From Xanthostigma xanthostigma (Eukaryota; Arthropoda; Insecta; Raphidioptera; Raphidiidae): a DNA stretch of 64,000 nt. A program made the translations under genes and the position numbers. The notes under the pieces are model-generated. The model searched no databases. It had not been told where the DNA came from and saw only the letters and a list, made by a program, of their open reading frames with translations. The stretch is taken from positions 56,009,901-56,073,900 of the forward strand of contig OY754465.1 in assembly GCA_963575645.1 (NCBI GenBank), read 5' to 3'. Each line of letters opens with the position of its first letter. Positions within the stretch are counted from its first letter, which is position 1. This document shows positions 21,620-33,600 of the stretch, one piece after another.

Positions 21620-24600
21620 GTAAGTTTTCATCTTTTTCTTCTAAATCGCTATTATGATAGTTACTTATAAACGGTGTTTCCATTAACCACTAATTCGAAA
21701 ATTAGAAGAACTTTTCCATGGTTACAATATTGAATTTGCTGAGTACTATAGATTGATTATTTAGACTAGACGGCGAGGAGGTAAAAACATTAAAAAGTGC
21801 ATTATTCGGGCACAGGCGAGATTATTGTTGGAATCGCTTCGTTTTAGGGTGTAGTTCAACCCCCTAAGTTTGCTTACAAATTGTTGGTGTGCTTGATTTT
21901 ATAATTGACAATTAGTGACGAAAATAGTGCTTTTTTTCTCTATTTCCTTTAATATCTCCGTTCCTCTTGACTTTTAGTGTAGCATATGCATTGAGAAAGT
22001 TGTTCCTTATGAAATTTCTTAAAAAATGAGCACTGACAGAGGTCGCTAAGTGCAATAATTGTTAACTTGCAAATAGCCCCGAAAGTTAAAAAGCACGTTT
22101 TTTCACTATTTTTTTACTAAGAAATGACCGCACACAGATGGCTGAAAATTTTCAAAAATGATGTCTATGTTGACCCAAACATGCATGAATAATTTTAGCG
22201 TCATCGGTCAATTACTTCTCGAGTAATTAACGATTCCTTTTTTTTTGTTTCCTTAATTGCAAATTGCGCCATTTTTTTCAAAAAAGGGTTTCGCTGGTCG
22301 GACCAAGTTGGAATTTTTGGAAAAAAATAATTCTAACCGATTTTATAATTTTATTCTCAACCCCCACCTAATAATACGTAACAAAAGCTGCCTCATCCCC
22401 TTCAATGATTTTAATGATTATGTTAGTAACATATTACTAAAATTGTGTTCAAATAATCGATTTATTTATAGTTTTCTTTGTTGTTGAGATAAAATTGATT
22501 TAGGTATTTTAAATGGCGCGTCACCTCACGTTTGTTCAGACTTCCTCCCACCTCCTTGTCACATAACATCATCTAAATCGAATGACCCCCCCCCCCCCCC
22601 CTTTAGTACGTTTGTGGTTTCGAAAAATATTCGCCTGTATTTTGCGAACGCGAATGTAAAAAAATACGCAAATATTCGTTACATCACTAATCAGTGGCGT
22701 AACAGGGTGGCAGAACGGGCAAAATGCCACGGGTTCCCGGCCCGAGAGGCGAGAGGCTGTTAGGACAGGAGGAACCTAACATTTATACAGAAGCAAATAC
22801 AACGTGAAGCTTTTTTGTATTAAGGGAGGCTCCCATCCGATGAATTTGCCACGGGTCTCAGGTGGTATAGTTACGCTACTGTCACTAATCCTACGCTATT
22901 TTATTCAAGGTAATATCTGCAGTCTGCAATATTATTCTTACGAGGGTACTTGCTAAATCCACTTGGGATTTCTCAAACCGCAGTTCGTTGTCTTGCCTTC
23001 TCACTTTCCGTTTTTCATGAGAAAAATACGAGATATGTGGAACCGGTTATAAATAAACCATGCCATTATAAGTATAAGATTGCAGCAGACGAATACCGTG
23101 TGTTTGGAAAGTTCATCGATTATATAATCAGAAATGTTATAGCATAATATAGTTAAGAGTAAATAATAGGTATATTTATATAATACCTGGCTAAAAAATA
23201 AGAAATACTTTTTGAAAAGGAATTTGTAAAATTAGTTTGGGAATTAATATTTTGCTTGACACAAATATCTACGCCCTTGCTTCAAAGGTGCATTCTGTAT
23301 TATACAGTATGTAAACACGTAAGGTGCACATAGGGAAATTAACATTGGGAAAAAAATGACTGGATCAGAGTGAGCCTTGAAATCTTGTTTTTCAATTTGA
23401 CAGATAATATTCTTTTGCAAAATGAATGTGTATACTACCGAAGAAATATTCAAATGATTATAACTTAATCAGAATTTTTTTATTAATGGGACATTAAATT
23501 CCCAAAAATACTTAAATATGGTGCGAGATCAAATATCTCCGCCTATTCGTGTTGAACCTAAAGACATTGGATCACTGTTTTACCAACGCGCATACGTCAT
23601 ACCAGTCAGACAATTTTTGAATGAAATGTTTCCAAACAGATGGAGTTGTTTTTTTGTTTTATTTTTGTACAAAAAAATTGGTTGTCTGTAAAGTCGGTTT
23701 ACGGACGATAGTTTTACGTGATAACGTATTCCGTAATACATAACCTAAACCTCCCAAAATTTGGTTTCAATCCGCTTATCCTTGGTGTCGGAATGATAAG
23801 AAATGTCAAAAGTGACGTTTGCAACTGTCAAAGTATTATGTTCTAATAATAATTAGTTATTCCAATACTTAACTTAGAAGGCGTTGCATTTCACAAAATA
23901 CTAATGTCAAAAAATTGAATTAAACATTAGAAATGCAGCCGTTTTCATGTTGCATTTATACAGCTATTTTTCTATATAAATTTGTATAAAAAAACTGTTT
24001 AGGCAAATCCTGTTATACGAAATCTATGTTAAATGTTCTCCTCTTTCGTTTAAGACTGGTTTCAAACCGATCTGATTTAAATTGAGCGAGAAATTAGCAA
24101 AAAGCACGCACAGGGTCAGGCGGAACGTTACGCGTTAGGAACGTTACGCGTTACGAACGTTACACTTTTTCGAACATGCAGCCGGTGTTTTATCAATTTA
24201 TAAGATTGGTGATTCATCAATTTATAAGACGTTATCACGTCAAAAAATTAAAATAATGATTTATAAGAGCTTTTTAGTGTATTTGCCATAAGGCACTTAC
24301 ACTATTGGCGTCGGTCGGATGGCGGGACCTAGGGGTCGGACCAAAATTTCTCGACGTTTCATAACTTTCTAAGAAGTTTGGCACCATTTTTGGAAATGTT
24401 TATATATATATGTATATACAGGGTGTTTGGCACATGAACCGACACAATTTTTTGGGGGGTTCTCGTGGTCATTGTGATCATTTGAACCCCAATGACTTTT
24501 GCCCTAAGTGTTATGGTTATCGAGATACGATTTTTTTTAGTTATTTTCGAAAATTGGCCTAAAAATTGTCTTCAAAAAATCGTAACCTGTTTGTTTTCGG

Positions 24601-27600
24601 TACTAGAGACACGAAAATACATTTATTGAGTTCTCGAATGACTCCTTGTTCTAAATGAATCATAATTTTATGCAAATAGTATCAGGAAAAAGACCCAATG
24701 GACTTTTAAAGTGCCTGTATTAATAAAAACCGGTAGAAAAAAATAATTTAAAAATCATTTAAAAAAAAAATTAACGGGTATTTAGAAATTAGTTTTGTTT
24801 AGAAAAATACTCCACTTTATCCTCTTTTCAACGATATGCCAAATGTCATATTTATCATTCAGAATGTAGCCAAATTAAACATTACCAGTTTGCAAGAGTC
24901 AACTCGTGCGCCAAAAAATATCAAGACAGGTAGTCAGCCGTTATGAATCTAGGATGTAAATAACAAGTCTTGTTTCACTTTTCATTAAGCGATATTGACT
25001 GTTAAACAGGTAGACAATGATTACAAAATTTGCTCAAATTGTGCCCCTTCACATCGGATACAAGCACGACACCTATTTCTAATTTCAACAGTTGTTGTTC
25101 TTAAAAGCATTTCCCTTTTCATTATTTCAAATGCAGCATCTATTCTTTCTATTAAATTTTCTCTGCTGGGTACCTCCGTTGCGTATACTAGATCTTTAGC
25201 ACGTCCCCAGACATAAAAATCTATAGGTGTCAGGTCTGGGGATCGCGCGGGCCACGGGATTGAGCCCATTCTTCCAATCCACGAATTGATGAAAGAATAA
25301 TTTAAAAACTCGCGTACTGATCTTTGGTAATGTGCCGGACAACCGTCATTCTGAAACACTATCGGCACGTCTTCTTCGTACACAGGCACTTCTGCCAATA
25401 ACTCTGGGAAATTATTCTCTAAAAATTTCAAATATGCATCTCCGTTTAAGCGTTGGGGTAAATAAAACGGCCCAATAAGATTTTTGTTATTTACATCCTA
25501 GATCCATAACGGCTGACTACCTGACTTGATATTTTTTGGCGCACGAGTTGACTCTTGCAAACTGGTAATGTTTAATTTGGCTACATTCTGAATGATAAAT
25601 ATGACATGTGGCATATCGTTGAAAAGAGGATAAAGTGGAGTATTTTTCTAAACAAAACTAATTTCTAAATACCCGTTAATTTTTTTTAAAATGATTTTTA
25701 AATTATTTTTTTCTACAGGTTTTTATTAATACAGGCACTTTAAAAGTCCATAGGGTCTTTTTCCTGATACTATTTGCATAAAATTATGATTCATTTAGAA
25801 CAAGGAGTCATTCGAGAACTCAATAAATGTATTTTCGTGTCTCTAGTACCGAAAACAAACAGGCTACGATTTTTTGAAGGCAATTTTTAGACCAATTTTC
25901 GAAAATAACTAAAAAAAATCGTATCTCGATAACCATAACACTTAGGGCAAAAGTCATTGGGGTTCAAATGATCACAATGACCACGAGAACCCCCCAAAAA
26001 ATTGTGTCGGTTCATGTGCCAAACACCCTGTATATATATATATTTATATATATATATATAAGTGTGCGGGCAATAACTTTCGAAGGAGTTAATTAATTTT
26101 AATGAAATTTGGACCACATGTTGAAATCCATCACCGCACGAAGCCTATTTAAAATGGGCCCAATCGGGCCATTTTAAGGGTCGGTTTTAGGGGTTGAAAA
26201 ATATTTTTGGGCCCAAAAATACCGAAAAATTTCTCCGAATCGTTTCAAAATTGACATTTAACCCTTTAGTAATGATCAAAATGTGCTACCAAAATTTTAT
26301 TAAAATCGGCCCGACAGGACCGGAATTAAAAATTTTATGAAAACGTTAGTTTGTAGATATGGATTTACTTAGTGCAGGATGAATTTAATTTGGTCGATTG
26401 ATAGTAATATTGAAATTAAGAAAAAATATTATTTTAAGGGATGTATTAAGGGGTTAAAATTCTTATTTTGTTCAAAAACAAAAGAGTTAAGTTCACATAA
26501 TAAAGCCACACTGCCTGTGTAAGCAAATACACTATATTGTCGGCAGGGTTTCGCACTGCGACCCGAGTTTTTTTTATTATTAAAAAAGCCAAGTAAAATA
26601 AAAATAAATAAAAATAAAATAGAAATCCTCAAGATTACCACGATATTTCAATAGAAATAACAATTAATGCAGTCGTGGCTAACTCTAATCCAAGTATTTT
26701 TTCCCAATGCTAATTTCCCTATGTGCACCTTACGCGTTTACATACTGTATGTAAATAATTATTTTTTTTCCTTAATTATTGCATGACGTCTAAGAATGGT
26801 TAAAAATAAAACATCTACAATTTCAAGAGCACTTTGAAGGTTGAATTTAATTTTCTGATACATGTAACATCATAATTCATATATTTACGTTTATAATAAT
26901 AATAATTATACGCACTTAATAAAATAAAAAAGAAAACAAATTTTTAATAAGATTTAAGCTTTAGCCTATATGTTCATCCTGGACCATTCTAAATCTATAT
27001 ATATAAAAATCAATGCCACTTTTCGTTGTAATTTTATATCTCAAGAACGGGCTCACCTATCCAAACCAAACTTTTAGGCTTTGTTCGGACTATTTAGTAG
27101 ATGGTTTATGTGAAGTTTGCACAAAATCTGTCGAGCGGTTCTTCATTTATCACATTTTTTTGTAACAAATGAATTCAATAAATGGCGGATCATTTTTTCG
27201 GATAGGGACTGTGCTGTCAAATTGAAACTTTTTTTAGTGTTGACGTAGGCTCCACAAAGGGGAGCGAAGCTTCCCCAGAGTACCTACGGTTCTTATATGG
27301 AGAGCCGAAGGCTCGACTAGTGTCGTTTACAACCGAGCGGGGCGCAGCCCCGCGAGTTAAAACTGTAACAAAGTATACAGTGTTGAAGTGAATTACATGT
27401 ATGCATGTGTGTTTCTTTATTTGAAAAAAAATATTGTGTGCATTCGGGTGATTTATTCTTTTGTAACAGATGGAAGCACGTCGATTTAAAAATGAATTAT
27501 TTAATGACATTTTTATATATATTGACATATGCAGTCATATATATTTCCATACACACATAATTATTATACGCACATGTAGGTATATTTTAAAATAGCTAGC

Positions 27601-30600
27601 AATTAATAAAATAATTTTTTCTTTGAATAAATGAATTTGATGTTCCAATTAAATTTTTTTATTATTTCACTTTATACGTAGCGAAGCACGTACAGGGCCG
27701 CTAGTATATTATATTGGTGCAAAGAAGTTTTGAAATCGGATGAGTAATTTCGGAAAATTACCTTACGCATACACAAACTTACAAAATTCGCACTCTCTCT
27801 TTATAATATTAGTATAGATGTACTATCTTACATATGTCCAAGATTACAAAAATTCCAAAAAAATCTAAAATTAACGGCTTTTGTAACGCATTTCATTTAA
27901 AAACGTCCAGAAGTAGGTAGTAGTTATGTCCGCTTCCTTTTCTGGCCTTGTACTTTTCCAGAAGTGCATTACTACGAGTGCCATAATTGGATGTAATAAT
28001 AAATAGTAACTCTAGCCGCGTGTTTCTATTTTCATATTAATTATTTCGTAAATTATTAACGTTTTGGGCAATTTGTTTAAGGACGTAGTCTGGTGTTCGG
28101 GTTATGAAAAAACGAATTTATTTTTTTTACATTTTTAGTAAGTATAATATATTGAGAAAATACTGTAAAAATTTTAGACCGAAATATTTACAAAGCTATA
28201 GCATATAGTCGAGAGCAGCAACGGTCTTACGGTAAGATTCTTACCTGCTCTTACCTCTCAATTGTTATCACGTTACCCTTATACTCTCGTAGAGTAGAGC
28301 AAACAAATTAACAGAAAACGATGCCTTTGAAGAAACGGAAGGTTTAATATACACCAGGCATAGCTGATTAGTGTAAATATTCAGTTTTATTTTTTGTAAG
28401 AAATCTGAAATTAGAACTTTAAACGCGTTTTTCTCAAAACTACGTTTTTCTAAGTGGCGCGGGTGATTGAAACAATTGTATACAACCGATTGTTTTCAGT
28501 TTTGCACAGGGTATTCTACACAACAATAGCTCCGTCCGGTACTAGAATTACTTAATTATAAAAATTATTTCTATTTTTTAACCGATTTTCAACGAAAAAA
28601 TCACGATTTTCTCGTTGTTTTTTTTCTAAAACCCGCCATTTTGTTATTTATCAATAAAAATGTTTATTTCTAGTACGGGATAGAGCCACAAGCCTACGAA
28701 ACAATAACCAATTTAATTTTTATAATTCAGTTGACTCCAAGTGACGTTATCACCCGCGCTACCCACCTACCTCCACTTAAAGTTGTCTACTTTAGGTTAA
28801 AAAAACAATTATAAAATGGCGTAAAATTAAGCAAAAAAAAATGTTTTGTCTTTGTTTACGATGTCAGTAAAAACATGTAACAAAATTGAAAACATTATTT
28901 TGATACTAAAAAAAAATTCTGAAATAACGGTTGAAAACGAGCCTGAACAATGAACATAGGACTACGTCCTTAAACTCGTACTTGTACACTGTAGTGGGCG
29001 CCTGCTGTGTGGTACCAAACAGTGCACCAAAAGTATGTTATAAAATTGGAAGAAGCCAGACTGTGCTTTTGCTTGCTGACTGTTTATACGCGTGAAATAT
29101 TAATAACAGACACTAAAACAATAAAGCATCTATTCTCAATCTGGGTATCGCGACCCCTAGGTTGAGTTGCGTTCAGAAATATAGAGGTCGCAATGTCTTT
29201 AAAAAATAAAACCCTTTTGCGAAACATCCTTTTATTATACAATATTGAAAAAAAAAACGGCCAAGTGTAGGTATGTAAATAATTCGTTCCTCACTGGAAT
29301 CGAGCTTCGAAGATTTTTCCCGCTTAGCCGTTGGAAGATGTTGTCCCCATACATCGATAAAGGCCGCGGTCAGTTTGCCAGCTAAGTGTGTAATTGCAAT
29401 AAATTCAGGTGGACTACTGAACTTTTTGGCGATTTAGCGGTTTGAGAAACGATGGAATCGAGAAAACGTAACCACGAATCCTTATTTCTGACGATGGTAA
29501 ATTTCAGGTGATAGTCGAGCTTATTGTGTTGTACAACATCTGCTTTCTTACTGGAGTCGGTTTTGTTATTTATTTTTCTGATTATGGAAAACTAGCGGTC
29601 CCGCCCGATTTCATCTTAGTTTACCGAGATGAATGTTGTGTCCAAATTTCATGATGATCGGAGTTACCGTTTAAAAGTTTTTGTCGGACGGACAAATTTT
29701 GAGTTACATTTTGCAACATTTTTCATTGATGCTCCGCTCCTATTGGTCGTAGCGTGATATTATATAGCCTATAGCCTTCCTCGATAAATGGGCTATCCAA
29801 CAATTTTTTTTTCAATTCGAACCAGTAGTTCCTGAGATTAGCGCGTTCAACCAAACAAACAAACCCTTCAGCTTTATAAATATTAGTATAGATTACAAAG
29901 TCGAAAAACGGTTAAAACATTTTTGCTAATCAACGTTTTGAAACAAACTTGTCAGGATAAAAATCAGAGTATATTATGTTATAATATTGTGTATGCTATA
30001 CATAATAAGCAGTCTAATCATTTTTCTGTGCAGACGAAGTCACGCCTTGGATTCTTCCAATTTTAATATATGTCTTTAAATTTTAACAGTATTTAGTGAA
30101 GTTCCATTCCATTAGAAACTATATTCTAATTGCTATATAACCTTGACTCATATATGAATTACATTTGACACACAATATTTTTATTTTGTATTTTTCTTAC
30201 GTAATGCTGACGTAAATAAGTATGTAATCCAACTAATAAAATACTTATTATAAGTAAAAGTTAATAGAAATTGAAGGTGCGGAAATTTGTACATTTATTA
30301 ATTAATTCTGTTACACAAACACATCATTAAAGAGTTTGTATATTGTTATAAAGAAATCGGCGTCGAATGAGTTTATTGATTTGAATTGAATTTTTTTATT
30401 TGTTTTTTGCGTCAGTTATACTTCCGGATAGTTTTGCCATCTCGACAAGAAATGAACGATTTTGCAAGTCTTGTCTCGTTACTTTTTGGCTTTTGCGAGA
30501 GAACTAAAGACTTTCTTGTCTCAGTAGCGAAATTTTTAGAAAAATCTATTCTAAATAATTTCTCAGACAAACCTTTCAGTAAGTGAAAGGTCAGAGACTT

Positions 30601-33600
30601 TTAGTGTATACCAATCGAAAAGCTTGTTGATGTCAGTATATGATCCGAGAAAAATTTAATTAAAATAGGTCCAACCATTTTTTTTTCAACAAAAAACTGA
30701 AAAAAAGTATATTTTAAATAAAATTTTGAAAAATATTTTTAAGGTCTAATTTGTATATTACATATTTAATATTGATCATATCGGGAAGTTGGTCGTGTGG
30801 ACTTCAAGGGTCCTAATATACCAAGATCCCAGACCCGCCAGACCTACGTCATTTCAGTACTGCTAGGATTTTATCAGTAAATGTACAATATTTAGTTAAA
30901 AACGCACGCCAATTTGCTTGCTTGAAAGCGAGGGCTTTTTAGAGATAACAGCTTCTAAAGATACATAAAACACGTGCTTACATACATACGCAATGGTATT
31001 ATAAATGCATATGAGTGCGAGTGAGAGCATGAAATGATTTTTTTATAGCTTCATGAAAAGGTTGTTGATTTGTTTCCATGGAGTTTTTCTCTCTTAAACT
31101 CATGAACTAATCTATAAACAAATAAAAACCTATTCTCTCTTCCAATTAATATGTGTCACATTCTTAATTCCATGAACTTTCAAGCATACGACGGAATTAA
31201 CGAATTTTGTATTAAAAACAATATATCTATTTAAAAGTTAGCAATATGTTAGTTTATGATTCCTACTGTGTCGTTCCTAACCTTATTAATCTATTTACGA
31301 AAGATTTTCATGTTTGTGTTGGTCCTGCATTTTTAAGTCTATTGCTTTCCTTGCTTCCCATCCCTATTTCTGATAACCTATCCATCATTGTGTCCCAGTC
31401 TTGAATGTATTTTCTTTTTTAGGGAATAAGATGCTGGCACATGGGTTAAACCCTGAAGCCATAGGTTGCGGTTTAAAAAAAAAAATAAATAAAAACCTGA
31501 ATTTCATGAAGCTATCAAAAAAATCATCTAATGCTCTCACTTGCACTCATATGTATGCATAATACCATTGCGTACGTAGGTAAGCACGTGTTTTATATAC
31601 CTTTAGAACCCTTTATCTCTAAAAGGGCCCCGCTTTCAAGCTAGCAAATTGGCATTAGTTTTTAACTAAATATTTTAAATAACGTTGTTTTTTCTTTATT
31701 GAAATAGTGTACTTCATGATTTAGTGTTTTTCTCAGGCTTCTAATACAATTTAAATAATTAGAGTGTTAAATAATTCTCTAGGTAATCTAATACATTGTT
31801 ATTGTGGTTTAAACTGCGATAAGACCAGCTGTTCATGCAAACAAGATATTTGTTTTATTGATAAACTGCCGATTAATCGTCTATGTGTTCTGAGTTAATA
31901 ATATAATTATGTCGCAGACATATGTTTAAATATACATTTGTATAGAGTTCAAGTTTCAAAATTATTCTGATAAATAATTTATTTAATATTGTATATTATG
32001 TCAACTTATTACAACGGTTTTTCCTATATTACGGACCTTGAAATTAAAAAATTCACATGCGAACTGTTTTTTGTGACGCTTGGAAAACAGGCTGTACTAA
32101 TTACTAATGACCATTCCGACGCTCTATTAGATATATTTTGACTGTAAATAATACATTTTCCTTCGTGATAAACAGTTGGCCTTCGGCGCCTCTCAAAACC
32201 TTGGTACCCCTAGACATGTGTTTGTAGAGTGCCTAATGGGTGAACTGACTTCATAGGCCCTGATGATGAAAATATATTTTTCGAAACGTTGGCCACAAGC
32301 GATACTCTGGTAAAGCTTATTTTTCATTTGTTCCTCAACCAAATAAATCTCCTTCTATTATTATTATTATTATTATTATATTAGTCTCGTAGTTATTAGC
32401 GATTGAAATCTAAGAGTATTTTGTAACGCAAGAAAGTTCGACCGACTATCACATTTTCACGTCAAAAACATCTACACACCGAATTGATGACTTTATTTTT
32501 CCTGTTCAATTAATAGACCAGTACAGTTAGCCCAAAATCAAGTGAAAAAGGGACAAAATTAATAACAGAAAACGAATGATGAGGAAGGGAAGTAACTGCC
32601 ATCAGAAATACAGAAACCAAAAATTCAAATGCGTAAAAGGCCGGAGGGATGTGGGGGGCGCGTTTTACGGGTCAAACGTGGTTTTTCATTATTTCCGGCG
32701 AAAGTTGACCTCCAATCGAAAAATATTGCATGGCAATGTTGTAGGTATTAAAAGGATCTACAACTTTTATGAATATAATTTTTTCACATAACCTTAAAGA
32801 TTCAAAGAAATATCGAAAAAACCGTGTTTTTCGTTTTTAATTTTTTTCTCCTGCAAAAATGATTTTTTATTCATGAAATTTTCAGGAGACTTACCTTTCT
32901 ATGTCCTTAATAAGCTGTAATTTTTTCGAATAAAAAAATTAATTTGCCAATGCAATATTAACAAAAAACCGAAAAATTACCCCTAACTTCAACTTAAAGA
33001 AGTAATGTAAAAATTTCAAATTTTAAAAAATCGTAGTATGGGGTTTTCTTCGTTAAAATGTCTACTTTCAGATGGTGTATTACATTTGTTAATGTAACAT
33101 TGAATTCCCCTTTTATGAATGATTTTAACTGTACATTTTCATATATAATTGTCAAAATTGAATTTGAATATTGTTCAGTTTTGGCAATTATTTTTATGAT
33201 GTGACATTTGAACTGTACGCATTTTAAGTCCTACTCATTTAATGAGATTGAACTTTTGAAGATGATTTTTACGCCAAACAACAACTAAGAGATTGCTCGA
33301 AGTAACACCTTCACTAGATGTGTTTGATATTGGAAAATTCTGAACTGATATAAAGCCTTTGTCGACAATTGAAAACTTTCCAATACAACTGTTTGTTTGT
33401 TGGTCAAATTCTTAGGCTCTGATGAGTGTTTGAACTTGATTCTAGCAGTTTTAGGCTCCTAAAACTGCTAAAAACCTAAAATCAGGTTTAAATTACGCAA
33501 GGAATCCAAGAACGCAGTCGTGTCCGAAGAGCTTTCTATCGCCGACAAACGCAGTATCAGCTGAAAACTGTCCAGCAAACACATCTGCCTAAAATCTCGA

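Noticed and set aside
10085-26030. The transposase N-terminal scrap (10340) and C-terminal fragment (25021) as parts of one element
   Set aside because: They have different terminal repeats and lie 15 kb apart in different genes; no evidence that they belong together.
25887-26117. 76-codon minus-strand frame
   Set aside because: Entirely inside the inverted arm of the mariner-type element.
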